The notes under the pieces were generated by a model, which had not been told where the DNA came from, made no database searches, and saw only the letters and a list, made by a program, of their open reading frames with translations. DNA of 64,000 nucleotides from Empedobacter brevis NBRC 14943 = ATCC 43319. Lineage in GTDB: Bacteria > Bacteroidota > Bacteroidia > Flavobacteriales > Weeksellaceae. Made by a program: the position numbers and the translations under genes. This document shows, one piece after another, positions 44,164 through 52,622 of the stretch; position 1 is the first letter of the stretch; each line of letters opens with the position of its first letter. The DNA lies in the NCBI RefSeq assembly GCF_000382425.1, contig NZ_KB908297.1:62001-126000 (forward strand), read 5' to 3'.

Positions 44164-45081
44164 TTATTGTATATTATAATCTAATAACTGTATTTTTAAG
44201 CCTTTTGAAGTAGGTATGTTATTTGCCAAATCATTTCCAATATAACAATCACCTCCTCCGCAATGATCATTATTTGCAGTAGAATTAAATGGATTAGCAA
44301 TTACCAACCTCACGACGTCTCCTTTATTTAGTTTTAATGGTGTTGGTAATAAAATAGCTGTCTTTAAAGTACTCGCTGCATCAACTCCCCAATTAGTACG
44401 TGTGCCAATTGAATTTATCCAGTTAATTCCTCCATCTTTTGATACCTGAATTTTGAGATTCAGAAAGGCCCTCTTATTATGTGATCCTGAAACTATGTTA
44501 GCCATAGGATTATAATTTACAAAAGCCGATAATTCGTATATTCCTGATACATTCACCATAAATGTAGACTGAGTACTATTAAATTGAATAATATCTTTAA
44601 TATTCAACAAAGGTGACATAAACTTAACTACATTATCTCTAGGCGTACCAGAAGGTATATTAATATCATTGCGAGTAAAAGACTGCCTATCTATACCTTC
44701 AATATAGAACATTCTGGGTTTTACAGCTTCTTCTACAGTTGATTTATATATTAACCTATCCCAATTCTTTCCATCCCAATAATAATAATTGTTCGCAGAC
44801 ACTTCATATGGATATTCTCCTGCATCAGATGTATTAAAAATTAGTAACCCCGGTGTTGGATCAATAATAGTCGCAATATCTCTATTACTCAATAGTGCAA
44901 CTCTGGGAGGTAAAAACCCTCTTTCATTAATAGATGATGAATTAATGGATTTTGAGTTCAATTCTAATAATGCTGTTTTATCAGGAGCAAATGTATCAAT
45001 TCCTATTTGTGCATAAATAGAACTTACTGAAAACAAAATTAAGGTGAGTGAGATTTGTAAGATTAGATTGTTTTTTAACAT
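44164..45081 (-). CDS. Secreted paralogue C with predicted jelly-roll C-terminus
   Basis: 305 residues, signal peptide ending SIYAQ. IGIDTFAPDKTALLELNSKS, GFLPPRVALLSNRDIATI, YYYWDGKNWDRLIYKSTVEE, then GIYELSAFVNYNP, FLNLKIQVSKDGGINWI and GDVVRLVIANPFN. A small Cys pair (HCGGGDCYIG) near the end is absent from the other two. First gene of the trio, with a consensus -7 upstream. Confidence 0.75.
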   Translation of the reverse strand: MLKNNLILQISLTLILFSVSSIYAQIGIDTFAPDKTALLELNSKSINSSSINERGFLPPRVALLSNRDIATIIDPTPGLLIFNTSDAGEYPYEVSANNYYYWDGKNWDRLIYKSTVEEAVKPRMFYIEGIDRQSFTRNDINIPSGTPRDNVVKFMSPLLNIKDIIQFNSTQSTFMVNVSGIYELSAFVNYNPMANIVSGSHNKRAFLNLKIQVSKDGGINWINSIGTRTNWGVDAASTLKTAILLPTPLKLNKGDVVRLVIANPFNSTANNDHCGGGDCYIGNDLANNIPTSKGLKIQLLDYNIQ

Positions 45082-45107
45082 ATTTAATTTTCCTTTTTAA
45101 ATTCATA

Positions 45108-45115
45108 CAAATGTA
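45108..45115 (-). promoter_or_regulatory. -7 element for the secreted-paralogue operon
   Basis: Minus-strand TACATTTG matches TAnnTTTG, 26 bases upstream of the ATG at 45081; TTG at 45141-45139 (spacer 23) is a possible -33. The rest of the 232-bp gap to the next gene is very AT-rich with nothing else seen. Confidence 0.6.
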
Positions 45116-45313
45116 ATATTTTATAAGTATTTAATAATCAATATGTTTATTATTTTATAATCCAACATTATTAAATAATATAATATAGGTAAACATAAAT
45201 AATTAACAACCAGAAATATAAATGAGTAATTATATTCTATAAAAATAGTAGAAAGATTGTAGTTTTTTCTCTCTCTAAATTAGATCAAAATGTTAAATTC
45301 AGATAATTCAATA

Positions 45314-45766
45314 TTAAAAATTCACTGAAACATTGATCCATTCCGGGTCAAAATCAGCCTTATATTTTTTGTAAAAATTAATAGCAGGTTCGTTCCAATC
45401 TAAAACTTGCCAAACCATTCCGTGGTATTTTTTTTCTTTCCCAAAAGCTATTAATTCATCTAATAATAATTTCCCTATTCCTGAACCACGCATTTTTTCG
45501 GTTACAATTAAATCTTCCAAATACAATCGACGTCCTTTCCATGTTGAATAGCGATCATAATACAACGCAATTCCTTCTATATTTCCATCTACTTCTGCAA
45601 CTAATGAACCCCAAACTGGTTTTTCTCCAAAACCACATTCTTCCATTTCTTCTAAAGTTACCGTTACCTCATCAGGTGCTTTTTCATATAAAGCCAGTTC
45701 TTGTATTAATTCTAAAATTCGAGGACAATCTTCTCTTCTTGCCGCTCGTATGCTTATGTTTTCCAT
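45314..45766 (-). CDS. GNAT N-acetyltransferase (diamine acetyltransferase-like)
   Basis: 150 residues. Acetyl-CoA-binding segment RGSGIGKLLLDELIAFG, preceded by LYLEDLIVTEKM and followed by QVLDWNEPAINFYKKYKADF. N-terminal IRAARREDCPRILELIQEL and ALYEKAPDEV are like spermidine/spermine or thialysine acetyltransferases (SSAT/SSAT2). Polyamine or small amine substrate is plausible but not proven. Confidence 0.9.
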   Translation of the reverse strand: MENISIRAARREDCPRILELIQELALYEKAPDEVTVTLEEMEECGFGEKPVWGSLVAEVDGNIEGIALYYDRYSTWKGRRLYLEDLIVTEKMRGSGIGKLLLDELIAFGKEKKYHGMVWQVLDWNEPAINFYKKYKADFDPEWINVSVNF

Positions 45767-45864
45767 GGTATGTCTGATTTATAATTTTCTATTTTTCTCT
45801 TGATTAAAATACGACAATAATTTCAGTATAATACTTATTGTATGATGGTAACGTTCATTAAAAA

Positions 45865-47232
45865 CTAAATCGTCATTCCTATTTCTATTCCTTTTATTCG
45901 ACGATACAATTCAGTCGCATAATTATCCGTCATTCCCGAAACATAATCCAAAATTCCCATTACTTTTTGGTACTCTGTTCCTTTTTCGTATAAGAACTGA
46001 GCCGGAACCAATCGCAGGGCTTTTTTTTCAAATGTCTTACGCTCTTTCTCATTTTTCAAAATTGGTGGTATGAACTGTGAAAGTAATTCAGACATGACAT
46101 TATAACCGGCATTTTCAATTTCAAGAACAGAACGGTGATTGTAAATATTCTCAATCGAGAAACGTTGAATCTCGTCCAAAACTTTCTTTGTGACTTGTTC
46201 CGTTTCATTTTTTATCACATCCAACAAGGCTGTCTTAAATTCTCCTTTTGCAATTTGATCAAAATTAGTTTGGTAAACCTCTACTGATTTTAATGTTAAA
46301 AGATTTATAGATTTTGCTCTTAAATAAGCGATCCGATCATTTTTATCAGAAATTGATTTTAATGTATTTTTAGTTTTATCAATTTGGGAAGGATCTAATG
46401 ACTCGACTAAATTCAAAAACAATTTTCGGCATTTGTCATGGTCAATAATTCCTAAACGTTGTGAATCTTCCACATCAATTATCGAGTAACAAATGTCATC
46501 GGCTGCTTCTACGAGCCAAACAAAAGGATGTCGTTTGTAGATAATTGGTGCATCCTGTTCCAAAATCATATTGGTTTTTTCTGCTATTGTGCGAAACGCT
46601 TCTTTTTGCGCTTGAAAGAAACCAAACTTTTTCCGATGCAATTGGCTTTTATCTTTTGCGACCGATTCACATGGATATTTTGCTATTGCTGCCAAAGTGG
46701 AATAGGTCAAACGTAAGCCTCCTTCCGACTTCCCGTTCTGTTGTTGTGTTAAAATTCTGATCGCATTTGCATTTCCTTCAAAATTGATTAAATCAGCCCA
46801 TTCTGCTTCGGTAAAATAATCCTTCAATTCCATTTCATGCCGATCAAAATAAGAAGCGATTGCATCCTCTCCTGAATGTCCAAAAGCGGGGTTTCCAATA
46901 TCATGACACAAACAAGCTGCTGAAATCACATCGTGAATACTATAGTTGTAAAATTCGTACGATTCGTTTGTCAATTGATAATTTTCAGTAATAAACTTTC
47001 CAACCAAATTTCCCATCGAACGTCCCACCGAAGAAACTTCTAATGAATGTGTCAATCGATTGTGAACAAACACGCTTCCGGGTAAAGGAAAAACCTGTGT
47101 TTTATTTTGTAATCGACGAAAGGCAGACGAAAAAATAATACGGTCATAATCGCGCTGATATTCTGATCGTGCATCCGCTGTATCGTTTGTATTGCTGCGT
47201 TGATTGGTATAAATATGATTTAGAAGTTCCAT
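45865..47232 (-). CDS. dgt: dGTP triphosphohydrolase (dNTPase)
   Basis: HD-superfamily enzyme hydrolysing dNTP to deoxynucleoside and triphosphate. 455 residues. N-terminal RSEYQRDYDRIIFSSAFRRL, FVHNRLTHSLEVSSVGRSMG, and the HD motif CHDIGNPAFGHSGEDAI (near residue 110). LVEAADDICYSIIDVEDSQR carries the final metal ligand Asp. Effects on replication fidelity are known for the family. The TPM operon's terminator lies in its upstream gap. Confidence 0.95.
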   Translation of the reverse strand: MELLNHIYTNQRSNTNDTADARSEYQRDYDRIIFSSAFRRLQNKTQVFPLPGSVFVHNRLTHSLEVSSVGRSMGNLVGKFITENYQLTNESYEFYNYSIHDVISAACLCHDIGNPAFGHSGEDAIASYFDRHEMELKDYFTEAEWADLINFEGNANAIRILTQQQNGKSEGGLRLTYSTLAAIAKYPCESVAKDKSQLHRKKFGFFQAQKEAFRTIAEKTNMILEQDAPIIYKRHPFVWLVEAADDICYSIIDVEDSQRLGIIDHDKCRKLFLNLVESLDPSQIDKTKNTLKSISDKNDRIAYLRAKSINLLTLKSVEVYQTNFDQIAKGEFKTALLDVIKNETEQVTKKVLDEIQRFSIENIYNHRSVLEIENAGYNVMSELLSQFIPPILKNEKERKTFEKKALRLVPAQFLYEKGTEYQKVMGILDYVSGMTDNYATELYRRIKGIEIGMTI

Positions 47233-47275
47233 AAACTGATTTAGAAAACGAATTTAACGAATAATGTTCAGTCCT

Positions 47276-47304
47276 AAAAAAATCCGAACGGTTTCGTTCG
47301 GATT
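47276..47304 (-). terminator. Terminator of the lemA-TPM operon
   Basis: Minus-strand stem AATCCGAACG/CGTTCGGATT (47304-47295 with 47290-47281), loop AAAC, then a run of seven T. Confidence 0.9.
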
Positions 47305-47326
47305 AATTCTACTATCTTGAATTGAT

Positions 47327-48124
47327 TTACCAACTTCCGGAAGCACCGCCTCCGCCGAAGCTACCACCGCCGAAGCCGCCAAAGCCGCCTCCACCGCCAG
47401 AAGATCCGCCCCAAGAGCTTCCTCCTGAACCAAAAACAGAACTTCCTGTATTCATAATGATAATATCGTCTAGCAAACTTCTACGTCTGCCACCATTTCC
47501 TCCATTGTTTCCACCTCTACCTTTCGAAATAATAATGAAGATAAAAATGAAAAATCCTATTGCAAAAATCAATGCGACCCAATCCATTTCAGGTTCATTG
47601 GATTTTGGTTTATCTTGTTTGTACTTTCCTGCAAAAGCTTGAAAAATAGAATTGACTCCGGCATTTATTCCTCCGGCATAATCCCCTTGTTTGAAATACG
47701 GAATAATGACATTGTCAATAATAGATTTGTTGACACTTGGTGGTAAATAAATTTGAGCCGAATACCCTGTTCTGATTGTAATCTTGCGATCCTTTTCGCT
47801 CAAAACGATTACCACTCCATTGTCTTTACCTTTCGTTCCTACGCCCCATTTTTCTCCAATATCGTTTGCAAATGTTTCTAACGGATATCCATCTAACGAT
47901 TCAACTGTTAACACCAAAATTTGTGTTGAAGTAGAATCGTCGTAAGCGACCAGCTTTCGTTCCAACTCATCCAATTGCATCGCATCAAAAACATGTGCAT
48001 AATCCTGCACTAACTTTTGAGGAGGATGTTCCATCTTAACCAATTCACCTGGTGTCTGTCCAAAAACCGTTAAAATAGAAAGAAATAAAGTTAGAAAAAA
48101 GTATTTAACTGTAGCTGATTTCAT
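47327..48124 (-). CDS. Exported TPM-domain protein with Gly-rich tail
   Basis: 265 residues from the ATG at 48124 (MKSATVKYFFLTL); the frame extends to 48145. Signal peptide ends TVFGQ. TPM domain (YgcG/Psb32 family) follows: LVQDYAHVFDAMQLDELERK, TQILVLTVESLDG, NGVVIVLSEKDRKITIRTGY. A transmembrane helix near residue 190 is followed by a long Gly/Ser tail (for example GGGGGFGGFGGGSFGGGG). Role unknown; TPM/LemA genes are usually paired in envelope-stress or protein-turnover contexts. Overlaps the upstream TPM gene by 20 bp. Confidence 0.9.
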   Translation of the reverse strand: MKSATVKYFFLTLFLSILTVFGQTPGELVKMEHPPQKLVQDYAHVFDAMQLDELERKLVAYDDSTSTQILVLTVESLDGYPLETFANDIGEKWGVGTKGKDNGVVIVLSEKDRKITIRTGYSAQIYLPPSVNKSIIDNVIIPYFKQGDYAGGINAGVNSIFQAFAGKYKQDKPKSNEPEMDWVALIFAIGFFIFIFIIISKGRGGNNGGNGGRRRSLLDDIIIMNTGSSVFGSGGSSWGGSSGGGGGFGGFGGGSFGGGGASGSW

Positions 48125-48545
48125 CTGGTAATTCGTTTGTATCATCCTCTTGATAAGGAAAATATTTTTTAAGTTCTTTGCCTGTTTTTTTTATTCCTTC
48201 ACAAAGTCCTTTTGCATAATGTTCTTTTTTGAAATGCTTGATGACCTCTTCTTTTATGTCATCCCAAAAATCATCTGGTGTCACTTGATCAATTCCCTTA
48301 TCACCAATAATTGTAAAGTTATGATCGGTTGGTGAAACATGAAACAATACTCCATTTCTATCTTTTGTTCTGTGCATTTCCAATTGCTCGAATACTTCTA
48401 AAGCTTTATCAAAATGATTGGGAGAAGATTCGAACTCAATATGAACTCGAATTTCTCCGCTTGTATTTTTCTCTGCTTTTTGAATGGCTTCGATTATTTT
48501 TTTTTCATCTTTTGAAGAAAGAAATTTATGTTTCTTTTTTCCCAT
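48105..48545 (-). CDS. TPM-domain protein without signal peptide
   Basis: 146 residues. TPM domain core: NTSGEIRVHIEFESS, NGVLFHVSPTDHNFTIIGDK, FWDDIKEEVIKHFKKEHYAK. Basic N-terminus (MGKKKHKFLSS) and no signal peptide or membrane helix, so presumably cytoplasmic or peripheral. Middle gene of lemA-TPM-TPM. Confidence 0.88.
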   Translation of the reverse strand: MGKKKHKFLSSKDEKKIIEAIQKAEKNTSGEIRVHIEFESSPNHFDKALEVFEQLEMHRTKDRNGVLFHVSPTDHNFTIIGDKGIDQVTPDDFWDDIKEEVIKHFKKEHYAKGLCEGIKKTGKELKKYFPYQEDDTNELPDEISYS

Positions 48546-48560
48546 AATGATGATAATTTA

Positions 48561-49169
48561 TTATTTAGAAAAATCTACAGTAGGAGCATTTTCAGTTCCA
48601 GCTGCTGCCTCGAAATATCCTTTCTGTGTAAACCCTGCAATTCCAGCCATCATATTCGTTGGAAATGTTTTGATTTTAGTATTATATACTTTTGCTGCCT
48701 CGTTGTATTTTTTTCTTTCAAATAAAACTTCTTGTTCCATACTTTCAATAGAAGCCTGTAAGTTTGTAAAACCGGTCACAGCTTTTAATTCTGGGTATTT
48801 TTCTACAGATACCAATAAACGGCTTAATGTTGAGCCTAATTGATCTTGAGCTGCTTGAAATTTAGCAATATTTTCTTGTGTTAATTGGCTTGGATCATCG
48901 ATTTTAATTTGATTGGAAGTTGCTTTTGCTCGTGCATCTATAACTGCAGTTAATGTTTCTTTTTCGTAGTTGGCAGCTCCTTTTACAGTTCCAACCAACT
49001 GATTTACTAAATCCGAACGCTTTTGGTATGTATTTTCTACATTCGACCATTGAGCACTAACATTTTCTTGCATAGGTACTAATCCATTATAAACAGACAT
49101 TAACCATAATCCGACAATTACAATGACAGCCAAAAAACCACCACCGATAAGACATCCTTTGTTTTTCAT
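48561..49169 (-). CDS. lemA: LemA-family membrane protein
   Basis: 202 residues from the ATG at 49169; an in-frame ATG at 49181 is possible. N-terminal transmembrane helix (IGGGFLAVIVIVGLWLM), then SVYNGLVPMQENVSAQWSNV, QKRSDLVNQLVGTVKGAANYE, and the helical LemA core ending GYFEAAAGTENAP. Mostly periplasmic helical bundle. Function unclear. First gene of the operon with two TPM genes. Confidence 0.95.
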   Translation of the reverse strand: MKNKGCLIGGGFLAVIVIVGLWLMSVYNGLVPMQENVSAQWSNVENTYQKRSDLVNQLVGTVKGAANYEKETLTAVIDARAKATSNQIKIDDPSQLTQENIAKFQAAQDQLGSTLSRLLVSVEKYPELKAVTGFTNLQASIESMEQEVLFERKKYNEAAKVYNTKIKTFPTNMMAGIAGFTQKGYFEAAAGTENAPTVDFSK

Positions 49170-49223
49170 AGTATTTTTCAATTTATTAATACGTAAAAAT
49201 AGTATTTTTTCGATTTACTTTAA

Positions 49224-49231
49224 CAAAAATA
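49224..49231 (-). promoter_or_regulatory. -7 element for the lemA operon
   Basis: Minus-strand TATTTTTG matches TAnnTTTG. It is embedded in the T-rich tail of the preceding terminator (49256-49225). Confidence 0.5.
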
Positions 49232-49256
49232 AAGCCGAGCTTATAATAACCCGGCT
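49225..49256 (-). terminator. Terminator of the 49279-49746 gene
   Basis: Minus-strand 7-bp stem AGCCGGG (49256-49250) with CTCGGCT (49239-49233), one G-U pair, 10-base loop, then a tail reading TTATTTTTG. Confidence 0.65.
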
Positions 49257-49278
49257 AAATCGTATTTTAGATAAACGA

Positions 49279-49746
49279 TCAGTTCAACAATGTTTTTGCC
49301 CAACTCTCTTCTATTGGCAACAACCAATTTTGTTTAAACTCATTCAATGATGAAATTCCATTATTGAAAACTTTTACATTTTTGATTGTACCTTCTTTCA
49401 CTTTCTGTTTGAAAGATGGCAATTTTTCAATCACAACTTCTTTTTCGTTTTCATATGAAACCAACATTCTATTCAACAAATCGAATGCATAATCTGCATC
49501 AATTTCGCGAACAATTTTCGTTAATTTATCGATAGAACAACCACTTGCAGTTGCTTGATTTTCGTCTACCCCAACTACAATAAACTGATCGTAAGGCAAA
49601 TCGAAGTCAGCCAAAAGTTCAGCTCCATGTGCATTCCAGTCCGCAATAAAATTATTTAGTTTTGCTGTAATAGCTTGTTTTTCTTCTACTGAGAATTTAC
49701 GATTGGCTTGAAAAATCCAAATTCTTGAATCGTCTGCTAAATTCAT
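49279..49746 (-). CDS. Conserved Bacteroidota protein of unknown function
   Basis: 155 residues from the ATG at 49746. Recognisable as the small conserved protein with RIWIFQANRKFSVEEK, FIADWNAHGAEL, QFIVVGVDENQATASGCSID and YAFDLLNRM. Databases often name it 'ABC transporter ATPase', but there is no Walker A, Walker B or ABC signature and it is far too short. The longer frame to 49776 starts inside the -7 element TAACTTTG (49781-49774). Monocistronic. Confidence 0.82.
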   Translation of the reverse strand: MNLADDSRIWIFQANRKFSVEEKQAITAKLNNFIADWNAHGAELLADFDLPYDQFIVVGVDENQATASGCSIDKLTKIVREIDADYAFDLLNRMLVSYENEKEVVIEKLPSFKQKVKEGTIKNVKVFNNGISSLNEFKQNWLLPIEESWAKTLLN

Positions 49747-49773
49747 TTTCTCTCTATTTAAAAATTTGTTTTT

Positions 49774-49781
49774 CAAAGTTA
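49774..49781 (-). promoter_or_regulatory. -7 element for the 49279-49746 gene
   Basis: Minus-strand TAACTTTG matches TAnnTTTG, 27 bases upstream of the ATG at 49746. Confidence 0.55.
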
Positions 49782-49865
49782 CGAAATAATTAATTAGAGA
49801 ATTTTAAATTTAATTCCTTCTCTTTTTATCTTGAAAATGATTTTTCTTCCTAACCCATCTGAAAA

Positions 49866-49894
49866 TAAAAAAACCATCTCACTTGAGATGGTTT
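49866..49894 (-). terminator. Terminator of the envelope/Fe-S operon
   Basis: Minus-strand 10-bp stem AAACCATCTC/GAGATGGTTT (49894-49885 with 49880-49871), loop of 4, then T-run. Confidence 0.9.
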
Positions 49895-49917
49895 TGGTCT
49901 TATTTTATAAAAAACAA

Positions 49918-50709
49918 TTATAAATCTTTCGCTTCCATAATCAATTCGGCCAAATCTTTTACCAGTACCGAAGATTCTTTTTCGAAATGCTTTACACCGT
50001 CAGTCATCATTGTGTTACAAAAAGGACAACCTGTTGCAATGATATGAGGCTCTTTTTCCAAAGCCTCTTCTGTTCGTTCAACATTAATATCTTTGTTTCC
50101 TTTTTCCGGTTCTTTGAACATTTGAGCTCCTCCTGCACCACAGCATAATCCACGAGTTTTGCAACGTTTCATTTCAACCAATTCGGCATCTAATTTTTCG
50201 ATTAATTCTCGTGGTGCTTCATAAACATCGTTACCACGTCCCAAATAACAAGGATCATGAAAAGTGATACGTCTTCCTTTGAATGTTTCTGAACCTTCTA
50301 ATTTTAATTTACCTTCGTTAATTAATTGTTGTAAATACTGAGAATGATGTAAAACTTCATATTCACCTCCTAAACTTGGGTATTCATTTTTCAGTGTATT
50401 GAAACAATGTGGGCACGTCGTCACTATCTTTTTCACTTCGTAAGCATTCAAAACTTCAATGTTCATCATGGCTTGCATTTGGAAAACAAATTCGTTTCCG
50501 GCACGTTTTGCAGGATCTCCGGTACAAGATTCTTCTGTTCCTAAAACGGCGAATTCAACTCCTATATTATTTAAAATTTTAACGAATGCTCGTGTTATTT
50601 TTTTGGCTCTGTCATCAAAACTTCCGGCACACCCAACCCAAAACAAAACTTCTGGTTGTTTGCCTTCGGCCATATATTGAGCCATTGTTTTAACTGTAAT
50701 ATTTGACAT
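49918..50709 (-). CDS. CCG-domain (Fe-S)-binding oxidoreductase subunit
   Basis: 263 residues, HdrB/GlpC/LutA-type. Two cysteine-rich CCG domains: WVGCAGSFDDRA ... TTCPHCFNTLKNEY in the first half, DPCYLGRGNDVYEAPRELI ... RGLCCGAGGAQMF and ATGCPFCNTMMTDG in the second. These usually hold noncubane or [4Fe-4S] clusters. It pairs functionally with the Fe-S membrane protein at 51244-52572 in an electron-transfer complex whose donor is unknown. Last gene of the minus-strand run. Confidence 0.9.
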   Translation of the reverse strand: MSNITVKTMAQYMAEGKQPEVLFWVGCAGSFDDRAKKITRAFVKILNNIGVEFAVLGTEESCTGDPAKRAGNEFVFQMQAMMNIEVLNAYEVKKIVTTCPHCFNTLKNEYPSLGGEYEVLHHSQYLQQLINEGKLKLEGSETFKGRRITFHDPCYLGRGNDVYEAPRELIEKLDAELVEMKRCKTRGLCCGAGGAQMFKEPEKGNKDINVERTEEALEKEPHIIATGCPFCNTMMTDGVKHFEKESSVLVKDLAELIMEAKDL

Positions 50710-50746
50710 ATTTTTGTAGTCTTTGTGTTATAATAATGGATTTGGT

Positions 50747-51175
50747 CTAATGTTTTCCATCATCAAAAACCTGAATCGAAACATTTTTTTCAACCAAATC
50801 TGTAAATTTACCATTGTATCGTGTTGCTTTTACTAAATGATTGTCCACCCAATGATAATTTCCTCCACGAGGTTTTCCCATTAAGAGCCCATGGTATTTG
50901 AACCCATGTTTTTTCAACCAAATTTCTGTATACTCACGATGTTCTTCTGTTCTTGATGTAAAAAATGTGATGATGTGCCCCTCATCGTACCATTTGTTTA
51001 GTGTTTCTAAAGCATCTGGATAAACAGCTGCCGTTAACATACGTTCTGGTTCTTCGTTTGGGATATCATCGCAAATTGTTCCATCAATATCTATCAAATA
51101 ATTTTTGACATTTTCTGGTAAAATAGGACTTACTCTTTCTCCGTTTTCAATTTTCTCCTCTAAGAAATTTTCCAT
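50747..51175 (-). CDS. HAD-like hydrolase
   Basis: 142 residues. Catalytic motif I LIDIDGTICDD (DxD), motif II Thr in IITFFTSRTEEHREY, and a late acidic VQVFDDGKH-like end (IQVFDDGKH). YHGLLMGKPRGGNYHWVDNH is a well-conserved stretch in Flavobacteriia. Sometimes labelled phosphoheptose isomerase, which the motifs do not support; small-molecule phosphatase is more likely. Lies between two Fe-S electron-transfer genes and seems cotranscribed. Confidence 0.82.
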   Translation of the reverse strand: MENFLEEKIENGERVSPILPENVKNYLIDIDGTICDDIPNEEPERMLTAAVYPDALETLNKWYDEGHIITFFTSRTEEHREYTEIWLKKHGFKYHGLLMGKPRGGNYHWVDNHLVKATRYNGKFTDLVEKNVSIQVFDDGKH

Positions 51176-51243
51176 GTGTGTTGTGTTTGTGTTATGTATA
51201 AATTAATAGTTCTTCGAGAATGAGTAATTGCTATTAGACTATT

Positions 51244-52572
51244 TTAATCGTTCGCCCAGTTCAATCTATCTGCATTGTTAAATTGCCACGGAGCTCCATT
51301 GTTTTCAACATTGGTCATCATCATATTTAATTCTTGTGGCGCTGCAGATTGTTCCATTACTAAATAGCGACGCAAATCAACAATAATTGATAACGGATCT
51401 ATATTTATCGGACAGGCTTGCGTACATGCATTACAAGATGTACACGCCCATAGTTCTTCCGGAGTGATGTAATCATTCACAAGCATTTTTCCATCCTCCA
51501 CAAATTTTCCATTTGCATCGATGTTTTTGCTCACATCTTCTAAGCGATCACGTGTATCCATCATAATTTTTCGAGGAGATAATTTTTTTCCTGTCAAATT
51601 TGCCGGACATTCAGATGTACAACGACCACACTCAGTACAAGTATACGCATTCAGTAATTGTACACGGTTTAAATCAAAAATATCTTTAGCTCCAAATGTT
51701 TCCGGCTCTCCCTGTGGTTCAGCAGGTGCTGCATAAGGATCTGCATTTGGATCCATCATCATTTTCACCTCATCTGTCACAGATTGTAAATTATTAAACT
51801 CTCCTTTTGGCTCCAATTTAGAAAACCATGTATTAGGAAAAGCCAAGATAATGTGTAAATGTTTTGAATAATATAAATAATTTAAGAAAAAGAAAATTCC
51901 AATGATGTGGAACCACCAAGCAGCTCTTTCAATAATTGTAATAAATGTAATGTCATTGAAATGGCTAATGAGTGGTGCTGTTAACCAAGATGAAATCGGA
52001 AAAGAACCCGTTTCGATATAATGAGGTGCTCCCATTTTTTGCAAAACCTGATCCGCTCCGTTCATTGTAAATAAAGCCAGCATAAATGCCACTTCCATAT
52101 ACAAAATATAATTTGCATCATCTTTCGGCCAGCCTTTCATTTCAGGTTTCCAAAAACGCTGAATTTTCACTATATTTCTTCTTATCAAAAATATGATACA
52201 AGAAACCATTACTAAAAATGCTAAAATTTCGAAAAATGCGATCATTCCGTTATAGAATCCTCCCAAGAAACTTAATACACGGTGTGTTCCGAATATCCCG
52301 TCTATTATAATTTCCAGCACTTCAACATTAATTAATAAAAATCCTACATAAACAAAAATATGTAGTATTCCGGCAACAGGACGAACAGTCATTTTACCTT
52401 GTCCTAAAGCCACTCTAGCCATCGTTTTCCACCTTTCAGCAGGATGATCAAAACGATCGATTTCTTTTCCTAATTTGATATTACGTATCAGTTTTTTAAC
52501 ATTCTGTGCAAAAAACCAAATACTTCCCATCATAATTAGGAGAAAGATCACATTTGGAATGTACTTCATCAT
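51244..52572 (-). CDS. Membrane (Fe-S)-binding protein, HdrC/NarI-like fusion
   Basis: 442 residues. N-terminal half has about five transmembrane helices (from IPNVIFLLIMMGSIWFF through MEVAFMLALFTMNGA to IIGIFFFLNYLYYS), resembling cytochrome b/nitrate-reductase gamma subunits with conserved His. The C-terminal half holds two [4Fe-4S] motifs: CTECGRCTSECPANL and CTSCNACTQACPINID. Predicted to exchange electrons with the quinone pool together with the CCG protein. Follows mlaD by about 50 bp. Confidence 0.9.
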   Translation of the reverse strand: MMKYIPNVIFLLIMMGSIWFFAQNVKKLIRNIKLGKEIDRFDHPAERWKTMARVALGQGKMTVRPVAGILHIFVYVGFLLINVEVLEIIIDGIFGTHRVLSFLGGFYNGMIAFFEILAFLVMVSCIIFLIRRNIVKIQRFWKPEMKGWPKDDANYILYMEVAFMLALFTMNGADQVLQKMGAPHYIETGSFPISSWLTAPLISHFNDITFITIIERAAWWFHIIGIFFFLNYLYYSKHLHIILAFPNTWFSKLEPKGEFNNLQSVTDEVKMMMDPNADPYAAPAEPQGEPETFGAKDIFDLNRVQLLNAYTCTECGRCTSECPANLTGKKLSPRKIMMDTRDRLEDVSKNIDANGKFVEDGKMLVNDYITPEELWACTSCNACTQACPINIDPLSIIVDLRRYLVMEQSAAPQELNMMMTNVENNGAPWQFNNADRLNWAND

Positions 52573-52622
52573 TTTTAACTTGTCTTTTTTGTGAGTTTTG
52601 AGTATTTATTTTTATTCTAATC

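Noticed and set aside
47322-47642. Proline-rich open frame on the plus strand
   Set aside because: Antisense of the Gly-rich tail of the exported TPM protein; no promoter or signal.
49279-49746. ABC transporter ATPase
   Set aside because: A common database label for this small protein, but no Walker A, Walker B or ABC signature can be seen.
50747-51175. Phosphoheptose isomerase
   Set aside because: Sequence shows HAD motifs (DIDGT, Ser/Thr motif II), not a SIS-type isomerase domain.
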